A stretch of 64,000 nt of DNA from Nelumbo lutea (Eukaryota > Streptophyta > Magnoliopsida > Proteales > Nelumbonaceae). Of this stretch, positions 11,021 through 21,290 are shown piece by piece. The position numbers and the translations under genes were made by a program. Position 1 is the stretch's first letter. Every line of letters begins with the position of its first letter. Location: contig JAKGHH010000002.1 in assembly GCA_022828595.1 (NCBI GenBank), forward strand, positions 109,923,254-109,987,253, in the 5' to 3' direction. Under the pieces are notes generated by a model that was not told where the DNA came from, ran no database searches, and was given only the letters and a program-made list of their open reading frames with translations.

Positions 11021-11971
11021 ATGGGCACTTTGGTCGGACATGTAGCCCCGGGCTTTGGCTTCCTTGTCATCGGATTGTGGCACCTCTTCAACCACATCAA
11101 GCTCCATGCTCTCCACCCCAACAACTACTCATCCAGCCCCTGGTTCCCTACCTCGAGAATGAGGTATTTGGAGCTCTACTTAATCATGGGAGGGAGCTGC
11201 GCCTCCATAGCTATGGAGCTCTTCATCGGCCCGGACAGGCACCAACCGTTCGACCCAGATGGAAGCATCCCCTCCAACCACCTCCACAACTTCGAGCACG
11301 CTTCCATATCTCTGTGCTTCCTCATGTACGCAGCCTTCGCGATCCTCTTCGATCGGATTCGACCGAAAGCCCACTACGGCATCACCCAATTGCTGGCAGC
11401 ACTCGCCTTCGCCCAGCAGCTTCTCCTCTTCCACCTCCACTCCGCCGACCACATGGGTATGGAAGGCCAATACCACCTGCTTCTGCAGATTGTGGTTCTC
11501 GTGTCTCTCATCACCACCCTCATGGGAATTAACCTCCAGAAGAGCTTCCTGGTGAGCTTCGTTCGGTCCCTCAGTATTTTCTTCCAAGGTGTCTGGTTTA
11601 TTGTCATGGGGTTTGTGCTCTGGACCCCGGCCTTGATACCAAAAGGATGTTTCATGAACGATGAAGATGGGCACTTCGTTGTGAGGTGCCAGGGCGATCA
11701 CGCCCAACACCGAGCCAAGGCGCTGGTTAACCTCCAGTTCAGCTGGTTCTTGGCCGCGGCTGCCGCTTTTGGTGTTTTCTTTTATCTAGCTTTGCTTAAG
11801 ATTTACGTCGAGAAGGTGGAGTATTTTTCACTCGGGAAGATGGAAGAAGAAGAAGATGATGACGATGACGACCTGGAATCGCAGCAGAAGAGCAACCCAG
11901 ATGGGTCCAACTCCAAGAGTTTTGTTCACATAAACAAGGGATTAACAATCTCCACGGACATGGAAAGGTAA
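11021..11971 (+). CDS. DUF716 / TMEM45-like multi-pass membrane protein, intact, single exon
   Basis: A 316-residue open frame begins at the first ATG after the CT-rich leader (MGTLVGHVAPGFGFLVIGLW). That N-terminus is the hallmark of plant DUF716 proteins, relatives of animal TMEM45. About seven hydrophobic segments are visible, near residues 8-22, 48-68, 98-112, 122-140, 152-172, 180-200 and 240-262. The conserved NHLHNFEHASI block is at about 87-97, followed by HLHSADHMGMEGQYH at 139-153. The C-terminal tail after residue 280 is acidic (EEEEDDDDDD) and probably faces the cytosol. Length and motif order match intact family members, and there is no frameshift or stop. The biochemical role is unknown; some plant members were described as responding to virus infection. 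No neighbouring gene suggests a pathway. Confidence 0.93.
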   Translation: MGTLVGHVAPGFGFLVIGLWHLFNHIKLHALHPNNYSSSPWFPTSRMRYLELYLIMGGSCASIAMELFIGPDRHQPFDPDGSIPSNHLHNFEHASISLCFLMYAAFAILFDRIRPKAHYGITQLLAALAFAQQLLLFHLHSADHMGMEGQYHLLLQIVVLVSLITTLMGINLQKSFLVSFVRSLSIFFQGVWFIVMGFVLWTPALIPKGCFMNDEDGHFVVRCQGDHAQHRAKALVNLQFSWFLAAAAAFGVFFYLALLKIYVEKVEYFSLGKMEEEEDDDDDDLESQQKSNPDGSNSKSFVHINKGLTISTDMER

Positions 11972-14185
11972 AGAAAGAGAGCTTTCAGAGGGGGAGAGAG
12001 AATGGGAGTGATGATCAGTTGATCACAGATTAGGGTCCAGTGATTAGGTATGAGTTTGTTTTCTTCATTTTTATTTATTTGAGTGAGCACCTGGGAATGC
12101 CGGGGTTATGGGGGAGTGGGAACAGAGACCAAATAAGAGAAGTACACGGACGGAAGTAGGAGGGGAAGATGGTTTGAAAATTCAAATTGTTTGTTTTGTT
12201 TTGCCCTTTTGTTTTTTTTTGGTTGTCTGGTCCTTCTGGGGCTAATCTCTTATCTGAGAGGGTGAGCTCCTTGTGTTTGGATGTACATAAAAAAATGTCC
12301 AAGCGTCATATGAATTGTATTTATTTAAACCACCAAGTTGTAAAGATGTCTACTTAATTTGGGCTTTAGCTTTTGTGATCTCTCTCATCTTGCTTGATGG
12401 CTGGATGGCAGTCTGGAGCTTGACTTTGAAAGGAAGAGAGTTGGTTAAGTGGGTAGTCCCTACGACTTAGGCTGTGGCCCCAGGGGACCCAGCTCTATGG
12501 ATAAGGAATATATGTGGACCCAGCTCAATGGGCACAAGGGGTTTTGGTGCATTACTGTTTACATAAGATGGCTTTGGCCTCTTGACTGCTGGGTTGAAAT
12601 CAAATAAGAAATTCTAAGCAAACTTGGAAATTATGTGTGGGAACAACGTAGAAAGAAAATCTTCAGCAGGTAGTCAAATACCTGATGGTTGGACAATACC
12701 CTTCTTTTAAGGGCCGTAAGACTGTTTTTGGAGGGAAAGTCCTCTAGAAATTTCCCTCAATTTTCTGTTTTTCTTTTACTTTCTATCAAACCAAACACAG
12801 CATAAGGGAGGAAAACTTTTCAACTAATAGGGGTGCAAATGGAATGCCTGATTTGAACAGTTTCTACTGCATCCAGGGCTTGGGCCTCTCCAAAATGTAA
12901 GAAATGCTCAATCCCAGCCTGCCCAAATTGCAACCCTAAGGCCAAAGGAGAAAGGACCATTAATTCTTTCTGAGGGATAGCTTTCAGAAATTGAATTCAC
13001 TGCAAACGATAAAAGTGGAGGTGATTGGATTTGTCAAGTGATTTTCTCATCTTGCCTTCAACTACATGTTTTAGGTGATAACATATTTATCTTTATCAAT
13101 TATAAGAGTCAAATTGACAACCAACATCTCATGGGATTCAAACCAGCCTTATCTCTCAAAAAATGAGTGAAGTTACATTGACAAAGAAGTGTGATCCATA
13201 CATTTCTTAATTAATACTAAGTTTAACATTAACAGCTCTAAGAATCTTTGCTCTATAAAACTCTTTTCCGATACTCATTCAAGTGGTGGGTCTCAATTCT
13301 TCTGCTATACCTACAACATTGACTACGGGGTATAAAGTTAACAAAAGAAATGATTTGATTTCTATCTAAATAGTTGATCTAGGGGTGTGTTTGGTATCAT
13401 AGCGATTAAAATTCCTCAAACCATAATCCTATTTGATTGGATTCATTAAGGTATATAACATTTTTCTTCCTGATTTCCAATGTTTCTAGGGACACTTATT
13501 AAGAAAAGTTAATATTTATCCTAAAAACATATGAAACATTAGAGGGTTTCTCTTCTATTTCGGTTTTATTTAACAAAACCTATCTCATTCCTTTCCAACG
13601 TGCGATTCTCTTTAACTGGTCATACGTGAATCTCAACACTCAGGATGTTTCTCCATCAATTCACTTTCTTTTTCCTTTCAATTCCGAAAGGCTTTACCGT
13701 GTCAAATGAACTGAAAGCGAGACAACCATGGGTCAATCGGAAGAGAGAGACACCAATTTGTCGATTCAGAAAAGTCCATTTATGGTTCTCAGAATAAAAA
13801 AAAGTGACACTACATGATTCCAGCGTCACAGCCAAACAGGGCCTTAAATAGATCGGCCCCATGTAAACAACCTAAGGCATCCACAGACCCAAACACCAAG
13901 CAGTCTCATCATTTTGATGAGTTGCTTTTCTCCTGATAACCCGAATGTATATCAAAACAAAAGAAGCCCATCGGATCATTTGATTAGCAAGATATTTTCA
14001 CAATTTGTGCATCTTCTCATCCAAGATCAATATAAATCACTTTCCTTTGTTTGGATCCGACCCGCAAAGCCACCCATTATTTTTGAGTTCTTTTCAGCTT
14101 ACCCGAACCCGGTTGAGATCAAGCTTACTTTTGCTCCACCTCAAAACCTAAAATTAAACGAGGAAATCCTCCTTTGGCCTAATTA
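11972..14185. other. 3' untranslated region and intergenic sequence
   Basis: The first 300-400 bp probably hold the 3' UTR. Candidate polyadenylation signals are weak, with AT-rich text near 12285-12330. The region 12715-12805 has partial TIR-like ends (AAACCAAACACAGCATAA) of a Tourist-like MITE, too diverged to call. No gene is seen beyond that. Confidence 0.5.
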
Positions 14186-14654
14186 GGGTAAATTGCAATC
14201 ACCTTTTCTAAAATTTCTAATACAGTTTCAAGTACTATGTAGAATCTTTTAAAAAGGGCATGAAAATATCCAAAATGCCCATATAATTATTATTGGGGCT
14301 GATTTCTATGGAAAAAAATAATACAAATTGTATGAACAACGAAAATAAAGAGAATTTGAAGTTGCAGCTTAACCTTTGAGTGATTGATATGAAGGGCAAA
14401 TTTAGAAAATAAATCAATTTCAGAAAAGTGATTGAACGGGTTTGGGGTAGCAATTCATATGAAGAGAAAATTTAGAAAATAAACATAAAAGTAATTACAT
14501 GGGTATTTTGGATAATTTATGCATTTTTAGAAGATTCTACCCAAAGGGGCCTATTTGCAACGAAAATTCAGGGAAGATGATTGTAATTACCAAACTTGAG
14601 GAGAGGTTTCAGCAACAGCCGGAAACTTTAGAGGAGGTTTCAGCAATTTACCCC
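14186..14654. mobile_element. hAT-like MITE, GGGTAAATTGC terminal repeats, 8-bp target duplication
   Basis: The element starts GGGTAAATTGCAATCACC and ends with GCAATTTACCCC, an inverted copy. It is flanked by CCTAATTA at 14178-14185 and 14655-14662, a perfect 8-bp duplication as made by hAT transposases. The interior has no coding capacity. Related text (GGGTAAATT plus lines about 'ccccttaaactt') occurs near 28184, 35683 and 54152. Confidence 0.75.
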
Positions 14655-14662
14655 CCTAATTA

Positions 14663-15643
14663 AGTAAACCTATCCAAATTAAAATGAGAAATCTTAAGGA
14701 GTAAGGATTACTAAAATATCTAACTTTTCCAACCCACCAAGTCAAATTTGATTTTGTATTAGCATTTGTGTAAAAAGTACTTATATTCAGATTGAAGAGC
14801 TCAAATTGGATGTATGAATTGGAACGAAAAAAGAAAAACAGAATTAAAGCATAACAGAAGAATTGTAATTTGTAATACCATGCTTAGCTCAGAAAAATAC
14901 TGTTTTCGGACACAAAAATGGTGTGTTTCCTATGCCCTGAAATACTGCTAATGCCAAGAAGTGTATCAAAAGGTATTTTCTCTGTCGGGTAATACTGTCT
15001 TGCAATAATAATGAAACTGTTTTACAAGTAAAATTTAGATGTGGGACAATCAATTGTGTTGTTTAATTCTGTTTTTAGGTAATTTCTATTTTTATCAAAA
15101 CCATTATATATCATCAGATATCAATTGCACTGTTTGATTTGCATGCTTTCATGTTATGATTAGGGTTGTAAATGGATCGGATCGGATTCAAATCAGGGTG
15201 TATCCTAATTCGATCTGATAATACAAATCTTAAATTTGATCAGATATAAAGATTAAAGATCCAATTGGGTCTCATAAATGTTGATTTGAATCCAAATCCA
15301 CTAAAGATATTGAATATATGAATTTGCATTGCACTCATTTGCCCTCAATAGTTACACCAATGCCACTAAAATTGCACCGCAAACAAAAGAGGCCTTGGGA
15401 GCATTTTTGGACTTGGATATCTAATTTTAGAATTAGATGAGCATTCTTGCATACTAGTGTGAGTGGCTTTCTCTCTTTTATATTGGAAAGTAGCTTTCTA
15501 CTTTGAAAAGTAATAAGAAGTACTTGGAATGAATAAAATTAAAAGCATATTTTATGAGTTTGCAATACAATAGCATAATCTTTAAACACTTCTGCCTTTT
15601 TATTCTAAAATAAAATTACGAGTACAATCTTGTTTAGCAAAGG
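14663..15643. other. Intergenic, AT-rich, no gene seen
   Basis: No coding signal. A patch at 15160-15310 is rich in GGATCGGATCGGATT and AATCC-type repeats, a degenerate dispersed motif also seen near 28640. Confidence 0.5.
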
Positions 15644-15861
15644 CTGAGTTTGTCTGCGGTGTAAATGTAGACCAGTGTAAAACTCCACTCTTGATCTACA
15701 TTTGTTGGTGTTTGTTTGCAGTGTAAAATTACATTCCCGATTCACATTTATTGGTGTTTGAATAGAATGTAGTTTTACATCATAAATTAGCACAAAACTC
15801 TACTTACAATAGAGCTTTACATATCGATGTAAATACTATATTAATAAAATCAATATAATAT

Positions 15862-16124
15862 TGTTAGAGTATCTCAATAGTTATGATAGACTTGTAACTG
15901 GGATGGGTATCTCTGATAGCTATCCTAGATAAGTGATCATGGTTATCTAGGATATCCTAGATAACTGATCACCTTATCTCATTATCATGTAATTTCCTAA
16001 ATAAACTCTAACTCTGTAATTGTTATCTTCTGTACATAGTTATTCTCTTGTAACTTCTCTATTTAAATGATTCAAGAGACCAGTCATCACTAACTGAGTC
16101 ATTCCATTCTCATTGTTTTTTTCA
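15862..16124 (+). repeat. 5' LTR of copia element
   Basis: Starts TGTTAGAGTATCTC and ends TTTTTCA. It carries a local duplication absent from the 3' LTR: GATCATGGTTATCTAGGATA next to TCCTAGATAA. A TATTTAAAT box near 16060 is followed by GATTCAAGAGACCAGT, likely the promoter and start of the element RNA. Confidence 0.9.
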
Positions 16125-16138
16125 GCATTGCTCTTATA

Positions 16139-16151
16139 TGGTATCAAAGCC
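16139..16151 (+). other. Primer-binding site, initiator tRNA-Met type
   Basis: TGGTATCAAAGCC, one base from the TGGTATCAGAGCC complement of initiator tRNA-Met, lies 14 bp after the LTR end, as in most copia elements. Confidence 0.9.
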
Positions 16152-16166
16152 ATTTTGACAAATGTC

Positions 16167-16868
16167 ATGGCTTCAGAAACAAGTACCACTACTCATGCTG
16201 TCCAACGACAAATGTAACCTGGATCGACAGATGGTCGAACCATTATGGTGGTCTCCCTTTCATTTTTTATGAATGTAGTCACAATAAAATTGGGTCGTAC
16301 TAACTTCCTGCTTTGGAGCTCTCAAACTACACCAGCTCTCAGAGGGCATCGTTTATACGACTATGTGGACGGATCTTTTCCTTATCCTCCACTCTTCTTG
16401 GAAGATGGTAGTAGCCAAGGATTCAGCCGGAGCAACCTAGATTATGTAGCATGGATCAAACAAGACCAATTGATCATAAGCTGGTTATTATCTTCATTAA
16501 CAGAGCCATTTCTGGCTCAAGTAGTTGGCTGTAAGACATCCAGAGAGGTATGGAATCGACTTTATGTTCTCTTTTCATCTACTAGTAAAACTCGAATCCA
16601 TGATTTGAAATTAGAATTAGCTTATCTGAAGAAGGGTGCTCTTACTGTCACTAATTATGTTCAGAAAATTAAAAGTTTATCTGATGCTTTAGCTGCTTCT
16701 GGACACTTTCTCACTGATGTTGATCAAATTCATTATCTTCTTGGTAGTTTACTTGTTGAATATGATACCTTTGTGCTCTCTGTGACTACTAGACTAGATA
16801 GTCTTTCTTTTGCTGAAATTCAAAGTCCGTTACTCTTCACAATCTGTATTGGATTCTCCTTCTACTAA
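16167..16868 (+). pseudogene. gag: gag of copia element, broken
   Basis: The expected start is ATG 16167 (MASETSTTTHAVQ), but an in-frame TAA at 16215-16217 cuts it after 16 codons. The frame then stays open to 16868 with KLGRTNFLLWSSQTTPALRG, DYVAWIKQDQLIISWLLSSL and SLSDALAASGHFLTDVDQI. These are the gag (UBN2-like) blocks of plant copia proteins. A shift near 16820 moves the reading to the next frame. Confidence 0.85.
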
Positions 16869-17015
16869 TTTGGCCAATAAGAAGAAAACCTTCAATCGCA
16901 ATCAGTCATCTTCTTATAAGCCTCAACAATTAATAATGATGGTGGTTCCGACAACTCCAAGAAAACTTCCTATAATAACAATAATTGCAACAAATCCAAT
17001 TCCAAAAACGCCATT

Positions 17016-17483
17016 GTGGTTTGTCAACTCTGTGGGTATCCTAGCCATACAGTAGCTACTTGCTGCCATTATCTGGAACTCACTTCCAATAAGCCTACCA
17101 AGCAAGCTCATACAGCCTCATCTTCACGATCTGCTCATGATGAAAATTGGTATCCTGATTCTGGAGCAACCAATCATATGACTTCAGATCTTGGGAATCT
17201 CTCTCTTCACGATGAGTATCATGGAACAGATCATATCTTGGTTGGCAATGGTACGGGTCTAGACATTTCTCATATTGGCTCTTCTATTCTAAATACTGAT
17301 TCTGGGTCCATTGTCTTGAAAAATATTCTCAAAGTTCCTAATATATCTAAGAACTTGCTCTCTGTCAGCCAGTTTTGTAAGGATAATAATGTAACTTTTA
17401 TTTTTGACACTACTGGCTTCTCTATTAAGGACAAAGCGACCAGGAAAACTCTCATCCAAGGGCCGATTAAGGGAGGGCTCTGA
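17016..17483 (+). pseudogene. Zinc knuckle and aspartic protease of copia element
   Basis: A CQLCGYPSHTVATC knuckle (CX2CX4HX4C) at about 17022-17063 is followed by WYPDSGATNHMTSD at 17149-17190. The latter is the DSGA active-site motif of copia proteases. NVLKVPNISKNLLSVSQF-type text follows near 17325. The stop at 17481 and a shift separate it from integrase. Confidence 0.88.
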
Positions 17484-17529
17484 CAGCTAAAGATAAATTG
17501 CACATCTATAGCTTCATCGGCGTTCATTG

Positions 17530-18636
17530 GTGAGAAAGCATCATTTTCGGTATGGCATCAACGGCTAGGACATCCCAGCAAGTGAATAGCTGCCCACATT
17601 TTATCTTCATTTCAGCTTCCAGTTTCAAATAAGGACATCTCTTTTTGTCCATCCTATCCACTAGGCAAGAGTCATACCTTGTCATTTTCTACTAGTACTT
17701 TTGTTGCAAAGTATCCATTAGAACTTTTATTTTCTGATGTTTGGGGACCCTTGTCTCTACAAGACACGGTTTTCGCTATTATTTGACTTTTGTTGATGCT
17801 TACAGCAAGTATATATGGATTTTTTCTATGACCTCTAAAACCCAGGTTGTCTCTATTTTTGCTGTTTTTAAGAAGGATATGGAGAATTTATTGAACACCT
17901 CTATCAAAACTTTTCAAACAGATGGAGGTACAAAATACAAACCACTTCTCCCTATTCTCTCTAATTCAAGTATCACTCATCGTCTCTCATGTCCTCATAT
18001 TCATGAACAAAATGGGGTTGCAGAACGACACCATCGCTATATTGTTGAAATTGGTCTCACCCTCCTGTCTACAGCTTCAATGCCCAAACATTACTGGTAT
18101 GATGCCTTTGAGACTGTAGCTTTTTTAATTAACCGTTCTCTTCTCCAATACTGGACATGAATTCTCCCTTAGAGTGTCTCTTTGGCATTAAACCTGATTA
18201 CACTATGTTGTGCACTTTCGTATGTGCTTGCTATCCGCATCTCAGACCCTATAACCATTCTAAGTTGGACTATCGATGCAAGCGTTGTTTATTTCTAGGT
18301 TACATTTTACATCACAAAGGGTACAAATGCTTGGAATTAACATCTGGATGTCTATATATTTCCCGTAATGTGGTTTTTTATGAACATACCTTCCCATGCA
18401 CTTCTGGCAGCTCAACTCCATTTCCCAAATTGGCTACTGACATTGTGGTTGGCCCTCCTATCGTTACATACCCATGCACCTCTCCTCAGACCATTCCTAT
18501 ACCCCCCGACTCCACCTCTCCTAGCCCACCTATTATATCTACTGGTGTTAATTTTGCCGAATTGCTACCATCATCATCAATCCCATCAGATATGCCCTCT
18601 TGCTCCACTACGACCCATTTAATGCCCACCCCATGA
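17530..18636 (+). pseudogene. Integrase of copia element, broken
   Basis: The GAG-pre-integrase motif VWHQRLGHPS lies near 17550-17580. The catalytic core shows LLFSDVWGPL (first Asp, near 17730), FVDAYSKYIWIF, FQTDGGTKY (second Asp, near 17920) and EQNGVAERHHR (Glu, near 18010). The D, D, E triad can therefore be seen, but spread over frames with a stop at 17586. A frame change at 18157 leads into the C-terminal half with a LFGIKPDY block and a Pro/Ser/Thr-rich linker up to 18636. Confidence 0.88.
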
Positions 18637-18683
18637 TGACATAGAGCAAGAGTGGCATTCGCAAGCCAAACCCTCGGTATGCT

Positions 18684-19330
18684 TTGGAAGCCTCTGTTGA
18701 CCCCGATGTTGAACCCTCTTGCTACACTATTGCTAAGAAAGATCCCCATTGGGTACTCGCCATGGAAGATGAGTACAAAGTGTTGTTGCGCAATGATACC
18801 TGGGATCTTGTACCTCCACCTCCTCATAAGAACATTTTGGGAAATAGATGGCTTTATAAGATTAAGAGACGTCCGAATGCGTCCAGTGAAAGATACAAGG
18901 CATGATTGGTGGCGCAAGGGTTTACTCAACAAGCCGGTATTGACTTTGCTGAGACTTTTAGTCTGGTGGTTAAACTAACTACTATTCGGTTAATAATATT
19001 TCTCGCAGCTCACTATGGTTGGAATCTTAGACAACTTGATGTGAGCAATGCCTTCCTTCATGGCTATCTCAATGAAGAAGTATTTATGAAAAAACCTATG
19101 GGTTTCGTTGATCCAACACGACCACATTTTGTATGTCATCTTCAACATTCCCTTTATGGTTTGAAACAAGCCCTGCGGGCCTAGTTTACTCGATTAAGGG
19201 ATCATTTGGTTCACCTTGTTTTTCTGGAATCCCGAGTAGATAGTTCTTTATTCATGCGGCGGACTGGCACTGATGTCATTTTTCTTCTTGTATATGTGGA
19301 TGACTTATTGATCACTAGCTCTTCTACTTT
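18684..19330 (+). pseudogene. Reverse transcriptase of copia element, broken
   Basis: The text runs through HWVLAMEDEYKVLLRNDTWD, NRWLYKIKRR and, after a stop at 18903, VAQGFTQQAGIDFAETFS, LRQLDVSNAFLHGYLNEEV and HSLYGLKQALRA. A stop at 19183 replaces the Trp expected in RAW. The catalytic VYVDDLLITSS lies at about 19288-19320. All recognisable blocks are present but in pieces. Confidence 0.9.
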
Positions 19331-19409
19331 TGCACTTACTTAGCTCATCTCTCAGCTCTCTACCACCTTTGCTCTTCGAGATCTTGGGGAAGCTCATTAA
19401 TTTTTCGGT

Positions 19410-20234
19410 TTGGAACTGCATCGTAGTTCAAATGGGGTGCACCTATCCCAACATAGATATATTCATGATCTTCTCGTCAGGACCAAGATGCATGAGGCTA
19501 AACCCATTCATACACCGATGGCGACATCTACTAGACTTGATGTGAGCAATGATTCTCCTCTTCCAGATGCCACCAAATATCGCAGTGTGGTGGGGGCACT
19601 GCAATATGTTACCCTTACTCGACCAGCCATCAGCTTCTCAGTTAACAAAGTTTGCCAGTTTGTGAAAGAACCTACTAATGTTCATTGGAGTGTAGCCAAG
19701 CAAATCCTTCATTATCTCAAGTGCACAATTGATCATGTCATTACTTTTCATGCTTCTCCAGAATTGGCTCTCGAAGCCTTTTCCAATGGTGACTGGGCTA
19801 GTTACCCTATTGGTCGTCACTCTCAAGGTGATTTCTGTGTTTACTTGGGTCATAATCTGATTTCATGGAGCTCTTGTAAACAGTCCACAATTTCTCGCTC
19901 CAGCACAGAATCAGAATACCGTAGTCCTGCCTCTACTGCTGCTGAAATTCTTTGGCTCCAGATGTTACTCATGGAGCTTGGATTGAAGCTCCCTCACCCA
20001 CCCGTCATCTGGTGCAACAATTTGAGTGTCAAATTTCTCTCCTCCAATCCTATCCACCATTCTTGCACCAAGCACATAGAATTGGATATTCACTTTATAC
20101 GGGAAAAAGTTGCGGCCAGCATTCTATTGATCAATCACATTCCCAACCATGATCAAATTGCAAACATTCTTATTAAACCGCTGCCTTCAATACGGTTTCA
20201 TGACCTTACAACCAAGCTTACCATTTCCAAGTGA
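19410..20234 (+). pseudogene. RNase H region of copia element
   Basis: The longest intact stretch of the element (274 codons). It includes HTPMATSTRLDVSND, YRSVVGALQYVTLTRPAISF, NGDWASYPIGRHSQGDFCVY, SSTESEYRSPASTAAEILWL and KHIELDIHFIREKV, the usual copia RNase H blocks. The first catalytic Asp (DWA) and the SESEYR-type Glu are visible. It stops just before the polypurine tract. Confidence 0.9.
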
Positions 20235-20245
20235 CCACTAAGCTT

Positions 20246-20254
20246 GCGGGGGGA
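20246..20254 (+). other. Polypurine tract of copia element
   Basis: GCGGGGGGA sits directly before the TG of the 3' LTR, the usual priming site for plus-strand DNA synthesis. Confidence 0.85.
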
Positions 20255-20468
20255 TGTTCTCAATAGTTATGATAGATTTGTAACTAGAATGGGTATCTCT
20301 GATAGCTATCCTAGATAATTGATCACCTTATGTCATTATCATGTAATTTCCTACATAAACTCTAAATCTGTAATTGCTATCTTTACATAGTTATCCTCTT
20401 GTAACTTATCTATTTAAATGATTCAAGAGACCAGTTAGACGGAGTCATTCCATTCTCATTGTTTTTCA
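20255..20468 (+). repeat. 3' LTR of copia element
   Basis: Starts TGTTCTCAATAG and ends GTTTTTCA. It aligns with the 5' LTR apart from two indels (8 bp at the start, about 32 bp in the middle) and scattered substitutions, so the insertion is not recent. Confidence 0.9.
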
Positions 20469-20639
20469 AAATACAACTACTCACAAATTTTAAACTATCA
20501 GCGTTGAACTCAATCAATGGAGTTTTACACCGCAAACAACCAAAGCAATTTTAAAGAACTTTGATATCCGCTCTAGGTTGGGTTTGTACCCCTTTGTTCA
20601 AAAGGCAAAGGCCTTAGGCCTTTAAACACTAGTAATAGA

Positions 20640-21290
20640 GCTTCTGTTTTTGCAGGTTTTTTGGATTCCACTAGAACAAGGCATCCTGAGGTTAATATCG
20701 ATGGTGGTTTTTTGAAATCTTCCAGACAGGCTTATTTTGACTTGATTATCAGAGATCATTTGAGGTGGTGCTGGGGTGTGGGTTTTGGGAAATCAAAAGT
20801 TTTTTGTCTCCTTTGAAATCAGAAGCTCAAGTTCTCCTAAAGGCAGTGGTTTTTGCAGATAAAGTGAACAAATCAGATCTCATTTTTGAATCCGATTGCA
20901 AAGTTTTAGTTGATTGTTTAAACGAAGCCAATGGCTGTGAAGGCCTGGAAATTCTCTTCTGGTGCAGGGATATAAAAGAAGTTACATTTAGAAGAAACTT
21001 CACAGTTCAATTCTGTCCGAGGGAAACAAACCAAGCAGCGCATACAGCAGCTAGATATGGTTTTTCAAGGGATTTTGAATCTAGTTTTGCTAGCCCCTTG
21101 TGTCTCTCTAATATAGTTAATTTGGACTTATCTCTTTGTAATCGTTTGTAGGTTTTTTCTGGTTTTCCTTTGTTGTAGTTGTTTTCTTTTTTCTTCTGTT
21201 TTCCATGCCTGTCTCAGTTTGTTTGTAGTGTTTGGCTTTTCCTATTTGTAATGAAATTCAGTTTCCACCGAAAATAAAAAGACTCATTCA
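20640..21290 (+). pseudogene. L1-type LINE 3' fragment with RNase H domain
   Basis: Near 20690 the text HPEVNIDGGFLKSS resembles the first catalytic Asp region of the RNase H domain found in plant LINEs. A shift near 20765 leads to a 128-codon frame with LKSEAQVLLKAV, LIFESDCKVLVDCLN and FCPRETNQAAHTAARYGFSR. These correspond to the Glu, second Asp and C-terminal blocks. The stop at 21149 is followed by a short 3' tail ending in AAAATAAAAAG. The reverse transcriptase part is absent, so it is a truncated insertion. Confidence 0.75.

Larger units (their letters stand above)
15862..20468 (+). mobile_element. Ty1/copia LTR retrotransposon, both LTRs present, coding region decayed
   Basis: The LTRs at 15862-16124 and 20255-20468 bound a PBS, gag, protease, integrase, reverse transcriptase, RNase H and a polypurine tract. 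Integrase before reverse transcriptase is the Ty1/copia order. Reading frames are broken by several stops and shifts. Flanks (AATAT on the left, AAATA on the right) give no clean 5-bp target duplication. The short LTRs and total length of about 4.6 kb are normal for plant copia elements. Confidence 0.95.
15644..20545. mobile_element. MITE split by the copia element
   Basis: The left end CTGAGTTTGTCTGCGGTGTA (15644-) and the right end TTTACACCGCAAACAACCAA (20524-20545) are inverted copies, matching at about 18 of 22 positions. Without the copia insertion the element would be about 295 bp. An internal copy of the end (GTTTGTTTGCAGTGTAAAAT) lies near 15710. The copia element landed inside it, so the MITE is the older insertion. 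Confidence 0.65.

Noticed and set aside
11180..11710. Long minus-strand frame (176 codons) opposite the DUF716 gene
   Set aside because: It is the mirror of a GC-rich, biased coding region. Its translation has no recognisable motif, while the plus strand has full family motifs.
16245..20234. Functional copia polyprotein
   Set aside because: At least four stops and several frameshifts interrupt it.
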